A stretch of 64,000 nt of DNA from Actinokineospora globicatena (GTDB taxonomy: Bacteria; Actinomycetota; Actinomycetes; Mycobacteriales; Pseudonocardiaceae), in the NCBI RefSeq assembly GCF_024171945.1, contig NZ_JAMTCR010000004.1:992001-1056000 (forward strand), written 5' to 3'. The notes under the pieces were generated by a model that was not told the origin of the DNA, did not search any database, and saw nothing but the letters and a program-made list of their open reading frames with translations. Made by a program: the position numbers and the translations under genes. Shown here in pieces: positions 28,446-37,438 of this stretch (position 1 is the first letter of the stretch; every line of letters begins with the position of its first letter).

Positions 28446-29614
28446 CGGGGGAGGTCCTTCCACGGGACGTCCTTGTCGACCCTTGGCTCGGTGGGGAGGC
28501 CCAGGACTCGCTCCGCGATGATGTTGCGCAGTACCTCGGAGGTGCCGCCCTCGATGGAGTTGCCCTTGGCGCGCAGGTACCGGTAGCCCGCGTCGCGGCC
28601 GGTGAAGTCGACCATGGCTGGGCGCCGTTGGGTCCAGTCGTCGTAGCGCAGGCCGTCCTCGGCGAGGAACTCCACCTCCAGCCCGGACAACGCTTGCGCC
28701 AGCCGCGCGAAACCGAGTTTCATCGCCGAACCCTCTGGGCCCGGTGAGCCGGCCGCGAGCTGTTGGCGCAACCGGATTCCCGCTAGCCGCAACGCTTCCG
28801 ACTCGACCCACAGCTCCAGCAGCCGGTCGTGCGTCGCGGCCGTCCGGCGTTCCGGGTGTGCGCGCCAGGTGTCCGCGACGACGCCGACCATGCCGCCCTC
28901 GCGTGGCACCGGCCGACCGCCGATGGCCACCCGCTCGTTCATCAGGGTGGTCTGCGCGATCCGCCACCCCGCGCCGACCTCGCCGACGCGGTGCGCGTCC
29001 GGGATGCGGACGTCGGTCAGGAACACCTCGTTGAACTCGGCCTCACCGGTGATCTGCCGCAGTGGCCGCACGTCCACGCCCGGCGCGGTCATGTCGCACA
29101 CGAAGTACGTGATCCCCGCGTGCTTGGGGACGTCCGGGTCGGTGCGGGCCACCAGGATCGCCCACCGAGCGTTGTGCGCGCTCGACGTCCACACCTTCTG
29201 CCCGGTCACCACCCAGTCGTCGCCGTCCCGCCGCGCCCGCGTGCCCAGCGCGGCGAGGTCCGAGCCCGCGCCGGGTTCGCTGAACAGCTGGCACCACACC
29301 TCTTCGCCGGTCCACAGTGGACGCAGGAAGCGCAGGCGCTGCTCATCTGTACCGTGCGCCAGGATCGTCGGGGCCGCCATGCCCAGCCCGATCCCGATGC
29401 GGCGCGGGCTGTTGTCCGGGGCACCCGCCGCGGCCAATGCCTGGTCCACCACCGGTTGCGCGTCCCTCGGCGCGGCCATCCCGCCCAGCCCCACCGGGAA
29501 GTGCACCCACGCCAGGCCCGCGTCGAACCGCGCCCGCAGGAACTCCAGCCGGTCGGTGGTCGCCGGGTCGTTCGCCGCCAGCAGCGCGGCCACCCGGTCC
29601 TGGATCTCGCTCAC
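28442..29614 (-). CDS. Acyl-CoA dehydrogenase, catalytic-type subunit
   Basis: The 390-aa protein has the classic acyl-CoA dehydrogenase layout: CQLFSEPGAGSDLAALGTRA and WVVTGQKVWTSSAHNARW in the middle domain, then KGNSIEGGTSEVLRNIIAERVLG at the C-terminus. GTG 29614 has GGGAGGAG seven bases upstream and is preferred to the in-frame start at 29638. It forms an operon with the following dehydrogenase and small ORF. A FabG-like reductase lies just upstream on the same strand, 27 bases away. Confidence 0.92.
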   Translation of the reverse strand: MSEIQDRVAALLAANDPATTDRLEFLRARFDAGLAWVHFPVGLGGMAAPRDAQPVVDQALAAAGAPDNSPRRIGIGLGMAAPTILAHGTDEQRLRFLRPLWTGEEVWCQLFSEPGAGSDLAALGTRARRDGDDWVVTGQKVWTSSAHNARWAILVARTDPDVPKHAGITYFVCDMTAPGVDVRPLRQITGEAEFNEVFLTDVRIPDAHRVGEVGAGWRIAQTTLMNERVAIGGRPVPREGGMVGVVADTWRAHPERRTAATHDRLLELWVESEALRLAGIRLRQQLAAGSPGPEGSAMKLGFARLAQALSGLEVEFLAEDGLRYDDWTQRRPAMVDFTGRDAGYRYLRAKGNSIEGGTSEVLRNIIAERVLGLPTEPRVDKDVPWKDLPR

Positions 29615-29641
29615 GATCGCTCCTCCCGTCCGCGACACGAC

Positions 29642-30394
29642 TCAGTCCGCTGGTCCGCCGGAGACGTAGATGACCTGGCCGGTCACGAACCCCGCCTCCG
29701 CGCTGACCAGGAACGCCGCCGTGGCGGCCACGTCCTCCGGTTGCCCGATCCGGCCGACCGGGATCGCCGCCGCGACACCGGACTTGAAGTCCTCGAAGGA
29801 CACACCGAGCCGGGCCGCCGTCGCCGCCGTCATGTCGGTCTCGATGAACCCCGGCGCGATCGCGTTCACCGTCACGCCGAACTTGCCCAGCTCGATCGCC
29901 AGCGTCTTGGTCAGGCCCTGCACCCCGGCCTTCGCCGTCGCGTAGTTCGCCTGGCCCCGGTTGCCCTGCGCGGAGGTGCTCGACAGGTTCACGATCCGGC
30001 CGTACCGCTGCTCGGTCTGGTGCCGCTGCACCGCCCGGCTCATCAGGAACGCGCCGCGCAGGTGCACGCCGATGACCGAGTCCCAGTCGTCGTCGGTCAT
30101 CTTGAAGATCAGGTTGTCGCGCAGGACGCCCGCGTTGTTGACCAGCACCGTCGGCGGCCCGAGCTCGGCGGCCACCCTGGCCACGGCGGCCTCGACCTGC
30201 TCGGTGACCGCCACGTCCGCGCCGACCGCCAGCGCCGTGCCGCCCGCACCGGTGATCGCCGCGACCGTGCCCGCGCAGGCGTCCGCGTCGAGGTCGAGCA
30301 CCGCCACCGCGAACCCGTCGCGCCCCAGCCGGGTGGCGATCGCCGCCCCGATCCCGCGCGCGGCCCCGGTCACGATCGCGATCCGCTGGGTCAC
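29642..30394 (-). CDS. Short-chain dehydrogenase, 3-oxoacyl-ACP reductase (FabG)-like
   Basis: The 250-aa Rossmann enzyme has TGAARGIGAAIATRL (nucleotide site), VLVNNAGVL, IVNLSSTSAQGNRGQANYAT with catalytic Ser and Tyr followed by AKAG Lys, and IAPGFIETDM. All catalytic residues are present. GTG 30394 follows GGAGGA. It starts the operon with the two acyl-CoA dehydrogenases, so it may be a beta-oxidation-type 3-hydroxyacyl-CoA dehydrogenase and not a fatty acid synthesis enzyme. Confidence 0.9.
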   Translation of the reverse strand: MTQRIAIVTGAARGIGAAIATRLGRDGFAVAVLDLDADACAGTVAAITGAGGTALAVGADVAVTEQVEAAVARVAAELGPPTVLVNNAGVLRDNLIFKMTDDDWDSVIGVHLRGAFLMSRAVQRHQTEQRYGRIVNLSSTSAQGNRGQANYATAKAGVQGLTKTLAIELGKFGVTVNAIAPGFIETDMTAATAARLGVSFEDFKSGVAAAIPVGRIGQPEDVAATAAFLVSAEAGFVTGQVIYVSGGPAD

Positions 30395-30555
30395 AGAGTC
30401 CTCCACTGGTCGACGGCCCGGCGAACCGGAAGTTACTCCCGGGTCACGTGGGGTGTCCACCGCCGCGTCCGGGGCGCGCGGGCACGGCACAACCGTTCGC
30501 CCGTCGAGGCACCGCTGTGCCAGGGTGGGGGGAGACCCACCGATGGAGGCTCAGC

Positions 30556-31425
30556 GTGGAGAACTCTGTCCCGAACCCGCCGGTCGGCGTGCTGCCCTAC
30601 AGCGGCATGGCCCTGGACCGGGCGGGCGCCCGCCGCACCGACGCGGCCTGGCTCGACACCCTGCGGCCGCACGGCCACGCGCTGGCGTTCTGGCGCGACC
30701 GCTGCCTGGTCCGCGACGGCCGACCCGTGCGCACCGCCGCCACCGACGACGCGGTGTTCCTCGGGCTCGACGGCGACACCGGCCTGTTCGCCCGCGACTT
30801 GTCCGAAATGGACGAAGAGGCCGCCCTCGCGGCCGCGGGGGCGGACACCGCCGCCGACATCCGCGGGCTGTTCGCGGACCTCGGTCCGGAGGACGCGACC
30901 CGGCTCGCCTACGCGCGCGGTCTGCTGCACTGGCGCCGCAACCAGCGGTTCTGCGGTGCCTGCGGGTCCGCCGCGGTCGACTCGCACGCCGGGCACGTCC
31001 GCAAGTGCTCCGGCTGCGGCAAACTCCTGTTCCCGCGCATCGAACCCGCGGTGATCGTCCTGGTCGAACACGAGGACCGCTGTCTGCTCGGCCGTCACCG
31101 CGGCGCCCGGGGTTTCTCGACCCTGGCGGGTTTCGTGGAGATCGGCGAGAGCCTGGAGGACGCCGTGCGGCGCGAGGTCGCCGAGGAGTCCGGCGTCGCC
31201 GTGGGCGCGGTGGAGTATCTGGCCTCCCAAGCTTGGCCGTTCCCATCCGGACTGATGCTCGGTTTCCGCGCTGAGGCGGTGTCCCCGGACATCGCCGTCG
31301 ACCGCGACGAACTCGAGGAGGCCAGGTGGTTCACCAGGGCCGAGGTCGCCGCGCTCGGTGACCGCAGGCCGGACTCGGTGGAATCGTTCCTAGTGGACCG
31401 CTGGCTGGTCGGTCCCCAACACTGA
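30556..31425 (+). CDS. nudC: NAD+ diphosphatase / NAD-RNA decapping Nudix hydrolase (NudC)
   Basis: The 289-aa protein has an N-terminal domain, a zinc ribbon (CGACGS and CSGCGK), and the Nudix box GFVEIGESLEDAVRREVAEE. The NudC-specific motif reads SQAWPFPS in place of the usual SQPWPFPxS, so one Pro is Ala. It hydrolyses NADH/NAD+ to NMN and AMP, and relatives remove NAD caps from RNA. GTG 30556 has GGAGG six bases 5'. Monocistronic by position. Confidence 0.93.
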   Translation: MENSVPNPPVGVLPYSGMALDRAGARRTDAAWLDTLRPHGHALAFWRDRCLVRDGRPVRTAATDDAVFLGLDGDTGLFARDLSEMDEEAALAAAGADTAADIRGLFADLGPEDATRLAYARGLLHWRRNQRFCGACGSAAVDSHAGHVRKCSGCGKLLFPRIEPAVIVLVEHEDRCLLGRHRGARGFSTLAGFVEIGESLEDAVRREVAEESGVAVGAVEYLASQAWPFPSGLMLGFRAEAVSPDIAVDRDELEEARWFTRAEVAALGDRRPDSVESFLVDRWLVGPQH

Positions 31426-31575
31426 CAAGGCATCCCCGGTGACCGGGGTCACCCCTAGGGGGTGGGCCCCTGGTCAAGATCGGGGACGAATCCTGATTCG
31501 CCGCGCCCGCCGCGCTGACAGCCTTCTGCCCAACACAGCAGCAGGTCCATTTCCGTCAGCGGGGGGAACCCAGAC

Positions 31576-33789
31576 ATGTCAGGCACAGCCGGGACGGCAC
31601 AGGCAAGACCAATGGCGACCGTGCGGATCGCCCGGTGGAGCGCGGAACACCCCTGGCGGGCCATCACGGCCTGGCTGGTGTTCGTCGCGGTCTGCATCGG
31701 CGTCGGCAACATCGTCGGCACCAAGACCACCGACTTCGACGACAACGCCAAGGGCGAGCTCGCGGTCTACCAGAAGATGGTCGACGACGCGGGCTTCAAC
31801 CGCCCCTCGTCCGAGAACGTCCTGATCACCGCCCGCTCCGGCGCGCTCGACCAGGCCGCCGCGACCAAGGTCGCCGACGAGGTGCGCGCCAAGATGTCGG
31901 GCCTCAAGGAGGTCGGCGACGTCAGCGAGGCGCTGCCCGCGCCGAACGGGACCGCGGTCCTGGTCAGCGTCGACATCGCGGGCGAGAGCAAGACCGCCGA
32001 CGAGCGCCTGCAGCCGCTGCTGGACGCGACGGCGTCGGTGCAGGCCGCGCACCCCGACCTGCTCGTCGAGCAGGTCGGCGGCGAGTCGCTGAACAAGGCG
32101 CTGTCCACCGCGCTCGGCGACGACTTCACCAAGGCCGAGCTGATCAGCATCCCGGTCACCCTGGTGATCATGCTGATCGCGTTCGGCGCGGTCATCGCGG
32201 CGGGCATCCCGGTGCTGCTGGCGCTCTCGGCGGTCGCCGCCGCGATGGGCCTCTCCGCGCTCGCCTCGCAGCTGGTCCCGGCCTCGGACAACACCTCGAG
32301 CATGATCCTGCTGATCGGCATGGCCGTCGGCGTCGACTACTCGCTGTTCTACGTCCGCCGCGAACGCGAGGAGCGCGCCAAGGGCCGCACCCACCTCGAC
32401 GCGGTGGAGATGGCCGCCGCCACCTCGGGGCACGCCATCGTGGTCTCCGGGTTCGCCGTCGTGGTCGCCATGGCGGGCATGTTCGTCGCCAACGACGCCA
32501 TCTTCACCTCGATGGCCATCGGCTCCATCCTGGTCGTGCTCGCCGCGGTCATCGGCTCGATCACCGTGCTGCCCGCGATGCTGGCCAAGCTCGGCCGCTG
32601 GATCGACAAGCCCCGGGTGCCGTTCGTGTGGCGGCTCTCCGCCCGCGGTGGCGAGCCCCGCGTGTGGAAGGCGATCCTGCGCCCGTCGCTGCGCCGCCCG
32701 GCCATCACCCTGACCGTCGCCGGTCTCGCCCTGGTCGCGCTGGCCCTCCCGGCGCTGAGCATGAAGCTCAACTCGCCGTCGGACGCCGACCTGCCGCGCA
32801 GCATCCCGATCATGCAGTCCTACGACCGGATGACCGCCGCGTTCCCCAGCACCGGCGCCACCCACGCGGTCGGCGTGCGGGCCCCGGCGGACAACGTCGC
32901 GCAGACCGAGGCCGCGGTGACCGCGCTGACCGAGCGGATCAAGGCCGACGCCGGGTTCGCCCACGACCGCGACATCGAGGTCAACCGGTCGAGCGACGGC
33001 CGGGTGTTCCTGCTCAACGCGCCCATCTCGTCGTCGGCGGCCAGCCCCGAGGCGGACAATTCGCTCAACTGGCTGCGCACTGTCGCGCTGCCGCAGACCG
33101 TCGGCGCGGTGTCGGGCGCTGAGTTCGCGGTCAGCGGCCAGACGGCGGGGGAGAACGACTTCGTCGACTCGATGAACGAGTCGCTGCCCTGGGTCATCGC
33201 GATCGTGCTGCTGCTGACCTTCATCATCATGACCTGGACGTTCCGCGCCCCGATCATCGCGCTGTCGTCCATCGCGCTCAACATGCTCTCCGCCGGTGCC
33301 GCCTACGGCGTGCTGGTGCTGGTGTTCCAGAACACCTGGGCCGAGGGCCTGCTCGGCTTCACCTCCACCGGCGGCATCGTCGCCTGGCTGCCGCTGATGC
33401 TCTTCGTTGTCCTGTTCGGACTGTCCATGGACTACCACGTGTTCGTCGTCAGCCGCATCCGCGAGGCCAGGGAGTCCGGGTTGGACACCCGCGCGGCGAT
33501 CGCCAAGGGCATCACGTCCTCGGCGGGCGTGGTCACCAGCGCCGCGGCGGTCATGGTCGGCGTGTTCTCCATCTTCGCCACCCTGAGCACCATCGACATG
33601 AAGCAGATGGGCGTCGGCCTGGCCACCGCCATCCTGCTCGACGCCACCCTCATCCGGGCCGTGGTGCTGCCCGCGATGATGGGCGTGCTCGGTGAGCGCA
33701 ACTGGTGGGTGCCCCGGGTGCTGCGGCCCCGCCGGGTCCCCGCGCCGGTCGACGCCGAGCAGACCCGCCAGCTCGACCCGGTCGGCTGA
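31576..33789 (+). CDS. MMPL-family RND-type transporter
   Basis: The 737-aa membrane protein has two repeats, each one TM helix, a periplasmic loop and a five-to-six-helix bundle. GMAVGVDYSLFYVRREREE and LFGLSMDYHVFVVSRIREAR are the paired MMPL signatures with the proton-relay Asp-Tyr. It is the size of the actinobacterial drug/lipid exporters. The substrate is unknown: lipid export or drug efflux are both possible. ATG 31576 follows GGGGGGAAC. A strong terminator begins 14 bases after the stop. Confidence 0.92.
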   Translation: MSGTAGTAQARPMATVRIARWSAEHPWRAITAWLVFVAVCIGVGNIVGTKTTDFDDNAKGELAVYQKMVDDAGFNRPSSENVLITARSGALDQAAATKVADEVRAKMSGLKEVGDVSEALPAPNGTAVLVSVDIAGESKTADERLQPLLDATASVQAAHPDLLVEQVGGESLNKALSTALGDDFTKAELISIPVTLVIMLIAFGAVIAAGIPVLLALSAVAAAMGLSALASQLVPASDNTSSMILLIGMAVGVDYSLFYVRREREERAKGRTHLDAVEMAAATSGHAIVVSGFAVVVAMAGMFVANDAIFTSMAIGSILVVLAAVIGSITVLPAMLAKLGRWIDKPRVPFVWRLSARGGEPRVWKAILRPSLRRPAITLTVAGLALVALALPALSMKLNSPSDADLPRSIPIMQSYDRMTAAFPSTGATHAVGVRAPADNVAQTEAAVTALTERIKADAGFAHDRDIEVNRSSDGRVFLLNAPISSSAASPEADNSLNWLRTVALPQTVGAVSGAEFAVSGQTAGENDFVDSMNESLPWVIAIVLLLTFIIMTWTFRAPIIALSSIALNMLSAGAAYGVLVLVFQNTWAEGLLGFTSTGGIVAWLPLMLFVVLFGLSMDYHVFVVSRIREARESGLDTRAAIAKGITSSAGVVTSAAAVMVGVFSIFATLSTIDMKQMGVGLATAILLDATLIRAVVLPAMMGVLGERNWWVPRVLRPRRVPAPVDAEQTRQLDPVG

Positions 33790-33802
33790 CCCGAGCGGAC
33801 GT

Positions 33803-33841
33803 GAAAGGGCCCCGACCGGCTATCCCGGTCGGGGCCCTTTC
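33803..33841 (+). terminator. Intrinsic terminator after MMPL gene
   Basis: Arms GAAAGGGCCCCGACCGG and CCGGTCGGGGCCCTTTC form a perfect 17-bp stem with a 5-base loop. The 3' arm ends in CCCTTTC. Because the stem is symmetric, with AAAGG on one side and CCTTT on the other, it can stop transcription from both strands, serving the convergent GlsB-like gene as well. Confidence 0.88.
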
Positions 33842-33901
33842 CCCTGTTCCCTGCCCTGCTGTCCCAACCCTGCGAGGAGGTTCAGCTAGATCCGTGCGCG
33901 C

Positions 33902-34177
33902 TTACCGGTGGACGTGGCTACGCCCGTAGAACCCGGCCACCAGGGCCACACCGAGCGCGGCGAGGCCGACCTGGAAGATGATCTCGATCCAGTCCACGCC
34001 CGAGGTGGTGCCGACACCGACCGCGTTGGCCAGCGCGGTGCCCAGGAAGGCCGCGACGATACCGACCACGATGGTCAGCCAGATCGGGATCGACTGCTTG
34101 CCGGGGACCACCAGGCGTCCCAGGGCACCGATGATCAAACCGATGATCAGCGCGGTGAAGATGCCGGTGACGGTCAT
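33902..34177 (-). CDS. GlsB/YeaQ/YmgE-family stress membrane protein
   Basis: The 91-aa protein has three hydrophobic helices, the Gly-rich LIIGLIIGALGRLVVPGKQ start, PIWLTIVVGIVAAFLGTALA, and a last helix before the basic tail FYGRSHVHR. This is the transglycosylase-associated (GlsB/YeaQ) family. AAGGAG seven bases before ATG 34177 supports the start. Members are general stress-induced and of unknown biochemistry. Confidence 0.9.
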   Translation of the reverse strand: MTVTGIFTALIIGLIIGALGRLVVPGKQSIPIWLTIVVGIVAAFLGTALANAVGVGTTSGVDWIEIIFQVGLAALGVALVAGFYGRSHVHR

Positions 34178-34299
34178 GTCCGCTCCTTGAACTCTCGGTG
34201 GGGTCTTGCCCATGAGATACCCGGCCTTCGGCGATCTCACGCGCTCCCCTGAACTTTTTTCGCCCGGCGACCACCCGGCACCGGGGGCACACTGGGGAA

Positions 34300-34941
34300 A
34301 TGCACTACACCGACCGCGTCCACGCAGGCCAGGTCCTCGGCGCGCGGTTGCTGTACCTGCGCGATGACGACCCCGTCATCCTCGGCCTGCCCCGCGGCGG
34401 CGTTCCCGTCGCCGCCGTGGTGGCCGAGTTGCTCGCCGCCGAACTCGACGTCGTCCTCGTGGGCAAGGTCGGCGCGCCCGGCGCCGCCGAACTCGCCGTG
34501 GGCGCGGTGGGGGAGGGCAGGCACGGGACCGAGTGGGTCGAGGTCCGCGCCGACCCGGTGCTCGCCCTGCTGGAACTGTCCTGGTCGGACGTCGCCGACA
34601 CCGTCGCCAGGGTGAAGGCCGACCTGACCGACCGGTCCCACCGGCTGCGCGGCGGCGTGCGACCGCACTCCTTGGACGGGCGCACCGTTGTGGTGGTCGA
34701 CGACGGCGTCGCCACCGGGTCGACCGTGGAGGCCGCTGTCCGGGTCGTGCGCGGACTCGGTGCGCAGCGGGTCGTGCTGGCCGTGCCGGTCGCCCCAGCC
34801 AACGTGGTCGACCGGCTCACCGAGATCGCCGACGACGTCATCTGCCCGCTCGCGCCGGACGACCTGACCGCCGTCGGCCAGTGGTACCAGGACTTCACCC
34901 AGGTCGGCGACGCCGAGGTCCGCGAACTCCTCGCCCGCTGA
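34300..34941 (+). CDS. Phosphoribosyltransferase-domain protein
   Basis: The 213-aa protein has a type I phosphoribosyltransferase fold. VILGLPRGGVPVAAVVAELL is an early loop and VVVVDDGVATGSTVEAAVR is the PRPP-binding motif, with the acidic pair and TGST. It resembles the predicted phosphoribosyltransferases found next to stress and dormancy genes, not a purine or pyrimidine salvage enzyme. The acceptor base is unknown. The gene lies beside the GlsB-like gene, divergent. Confidence 0.85.
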   Translation: MHYTDRVHAGQVLGARLLYLRDDDPVILGLPRGGVPVAAVVAELLAAELDVVLVGKVGAPGAAELAVGAVGEGRHGTEWVEVRADPVLALLELSWSDVADTVARVKADLTDRSHRLRGGVRPHSLDGRTVVVVDDGVATGSTVEAAVRVVRGLGAQRVVLAVPVAPANVVDRLTEIADDVICPLAPDDLTAVGQWYQDFTQVGDAEVRELLAR

Positions 34942-34955
34942 CCCCACCGGTCACC

Positions 34956-35077
34956 GTCAGTCGACTGTGACCCCGTGCGCTGTCAGCGGTCAGTCGACTG
35001 TGACCCCGGCCTCGGCCACTGAGTTTGTCGGCGGTGCTTCCTGCGGTCAGTCGACCGTGACTCCGGCCTCGGCCACA
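34956..35077. repeat. Three partial copies of the STAS-gene 3' end
   Basis: GTCAGTCGACTGTGACCCC occurs at 34956-34974 and 34989-35007, and as GTCAGTCGACCGTGACTCC at 35046-35064. The last two extend to a shared 34-base unit ending CCGGCCTCGGCCAC. The third copy is the end of the STAS coding sequence, including its stop. The other two lie just beyond it, so the gene end appears to have been duplicated locally. Confidence 0.75.
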
Positions 35078-35406
35078 GCGGGACCGAGTAGTTCCAGGAT
35101 CCGCCGCATGGACGCCGGGGGGTTGCGCAGCACCAGCCTGCTCCGCCCGGGCAGCGTGCCCGCCGCGCGCAGCAGGGTGATCACACCGGACACGTCGATG
35201 AAGTCCAGCTCGGCGAGGTCCAAGTGGACATCGCCGGTGGCCTGCGTGCACAGCGCCACCAGCAACTGCTCGAAGTCGGGGCGGGTGCTCAGGTCGGCGT
35301 GCCCGGTCAACCGGCCCTGACGGGGCACCACCCCGTCCGGGGTGGCCCGGTCGGCGAGGCGCTCGGCGCGGGGTGGGGGCGGGTGCTCAGCGATCGCCGC
35401 CACCAC
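35047..35406 (-). CDS. STAS-domain anti-sigma factor antagonist-like protein
   Basis: The 119-aa protein has a Pro/Arg-rich N-terminus and a STAS fold: LTGHADLSTRPDFEQLL, GDVHLDLAELDFIDVSGVIT with the conserved DVSG Ser as the presumed phosphorylation site, and SRLVLRNPPASMRRILELLG. It is expected to bind an anti-sigma kinase. No RsbW-like gene is adjacent. GTG 35406 is the best available start, with AAGG upstream. The 3' end is locally duplicated. Confidence 0.85.
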   Translation of the reverse strand: MVAAIAEHPPPPRAERLADRATPDGVVPRQGRLTGHADLSTRPDFEQLLVALCTQATGDVHLDLAELDFIDVSGVITLLRAAGTLPGRSRLVLRNPPASMRRILELLGPAVAEAGVTVD

Positions 35407-35545
35407 CTTGCCGGTGCGACCAGGACGGCAGGGAGGCCCTCGCGTTGTCGAGCACGGCGAGCCTCCCAGCGGCGTCGGAACCGAGTGGACGGCAGCCTAC
35501 GCGGCACCGACGCCGCTGTCCCAGGTCCAAAGACCCCAGCCGGGC

Positions 35546-37438
35546 TCAGCCCGCGCGGACCGCCAGGTCGTACACCGTCTGGCCGCCGATCGTGACCTGG
35601 GCGAAGTTCTCCTGAACCCAGCTCGCGATCTCGCTGCCGCCGCCGAAGCCGCCGCCCCGGCCGCCCTCGACGTAGTAGCGGACCTGTCCGGACTCGACGT
35701 ACGCCTGGAACTCCGCGAGCGTGGGTGCCGGGTCGCCGCCGTTGAACCCGCCGATCGCCATGACCGGGCGGCCGCTGGCCAGCTGCAGCGACGCCGCGCC
35801 CTGCGACCCGGTGCTCGCCGCCGCCCACCGGCCGGTCGTCTCCTGCAACGCGGTCACCAGCTCCTGGCTGACCGAGCCGCTCTCGCCGCCCATGCCGCCG
35901 CCCATCCCAGAGCCCTGCGAGACCGGACCGGACAGCGGGATCGAGCCACTGTGCGCGGTCGCGGCGGTGGCCACGGTGTACACCGAGGTCGCGCCAAGGC
36001 AGGCGATCAACGCCAGCACCGCGACCGGCACCGCCGCCGCGCGCACCAGGTGGACACCCGTCGCGATCGCCGCCGCGGCCAGCACACCGGCGACCGCGAT
36101 GACCCAGCGCAGCCACGGCAGCCAGGTGCCGTCCCAACCCAACATCACGAACGCCCAGCCCGCCGTCAGCGCGACCATCGACGCCAGCACGATCCGCGCG
36201 GGCAGGTGACCGCGGCCGCGCCACAGCTCCACGGCCGAGATCGTGACGACACCGGCGATGCCGGGCGCGAGCGCGATCGCGTAGTACGGGTGGACGGTGC
36301 CCTGCATGTAGCTGAACACCAGCGCAGTCACCACGGTCCAGCCGCCCCACAGCAGCAACCCGGCCCGGGTGCGGTCGGTGCGCGGCGCGCGGCGGGTGAA
36401 CCACAGCCCGGCGACCAACCCGACCAGCGCGGCGGGCAGCAGCCAGGACACCTCGGGGCCGAACGCGGCGCCGAACATCCGGAACAGGCCGGTCTCGCCG
36501 CCGAACCCGGTGTTCCCGCCGCCGCCGCCCCCGCCCCCGCCGCCGTTGCCGTCGCCACCGAAGATCCGGCCGAGGCCGTTGTAGCCGAGGGCGAGGTCGA
36601 GCACGGAGTTGTCGGTCGACCCACCGATGTACGGGCGCGACGCGGCGGGCCACAGGTCCGCGACCACCACGTACCACCCGGCGGCGACGACCACCGCGAC
36701 CCCGGCAGCCAGCACGTGCAACGCCCGGCGCACCGGGCTGGTCGGCGCGACCACGAGGTACACCAACGCGAACGCGGGCAGCACCAGGAACGCCTGCAGC
36801 ATCTTGGTGAGGAACCCGAAGCCGATCGCGGTGCCGGCCAGCACCAACCAGGTCGGGCTCGCCTTCTCCGCCGCGCGCACCGTGCAGTAGGCGGCCGCGA
36901 CCAGCAGCAGCACCAGCAGCGCGTCGGGGTTGTTGAACTTGAACATCAGCGCCGCCACCGGGGTCGCGGCCAGCGCCGCCCCCGCCAGCAGGCCCGCGCC
37001 CGGCCCCGACCAGCGGCGCACGGCGCGGTAGAGCAGCCACACCGACGCGATCCCGGCCAGCGCCTGCGGCAGCAGCATGCTGAACGACGAGAAGCCCAGC
37101 ACCCGCCCGGACAGCGCCATCAGCCACAGTGCGGCGGGCGGCTTGTCGACGGTGATCGCGTTGCCCGCGTCCAGGGAGCCGAAGAACAGCGCCTTCCAGT
37201 CCTGGGTGCCCGCTTGCGCGGCGGCGGCGTAGAACTGGTTGGCCATCCCGGAGGCGCTCAGGTCCCACAGGTACAGCACCGCGGTGGTGACCAGCAGCGC
37301 GATCGCGGCGGGCACCTCCCAGCGCGGCCGCCGGGCGGCGGTGGTCGTGGCGCGGACGGGGTCGGTGGCGGTGCCCGGCACGGCCGGGGCGGTCTCGGCG
37401 GACTCGGTCGTCGCGGTCTTGGTCGTCACGGTGCTCAC
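35546..37438 (-). CDS. GT39/ArnT-like membrane glycosyltransferase 1
   Basis: The 630-aa polytopic protein has about ten to twelve helices. Near residue 95 lies ITVDKPPAALWLMALSG, a hallmark of this ArnT-like family. FNNPDALLVLLL and TKMLQAFLVLPAFAL follow. A Gly-run loop and a soluble C-terminal domain (ending about GGSEIASWVQENF) complete it. It should use a polyprenyl-phosphate sugar donor to glycosylate an envelope target. GTG 37438 overlaps the GT2-GtrA stop (GTGA). It is a paralogue of the gene at 38840-40705. Confidence 0.88.
   Translation of the reverse strand: MSTVTTKTATTESAETAPAVPGTATDPVRATTTAARRPRWEVPAAIALLVTTAVLYLWDLSASGMANQFYAAAAQAGTQDWKALFFGSLDAGNAITVDKPPAALWLMALSGRVLGFSSFSMLLPQALAGIASVWLLYRAVRRWSGPGAGLLAGAALAATPVAALMFKFNNPDALLVLLLVAAAYCTVRAAEKASPTWLVLAGTAIGFGFLTKMLQAFLVLPAFALVYLVVAPTSPVRRALHVLAAGVAVVVAAGWYVVVADLWPAASRPYIGGSTDNSVLDLALGYNGLGRIFGGDGNGGGGGGGGGGNTGFGGETGLFRMFGAAFGPEVSWLLPAALVGLVAGLWFTRRAPRTDRTRAGLLLWGGWTVVTALVFSYMQGTVHPYYAIALAPGIAGVVTISAVELWRGRGHLPARIVLASMVALTAGWAFVMLGWDGTWLPWLRWVIAVAGVLAAAAIATGVHLVRAAAVPVAVLALIACLGATSVYTVATAATAHSGSIPLSGPVSQGSGMGGGMGGESGSVSQELVTALQETTGRWAAASTGSQGAASLQLASGRPVMAIGGFNGGDPAPTLAEFQAYVESGQVRYYVEGGRGGGFGGGSEIASWVQENFAQVTIGGQTVYDLAVRAG

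Noticed and set aside
35307-37268. Long frames overlapping the GT39 gene in other frames
   Set aside because: They are Arg/Gly/Ala-rich by-products; the GT39 frame has membrane helices and family motifs.
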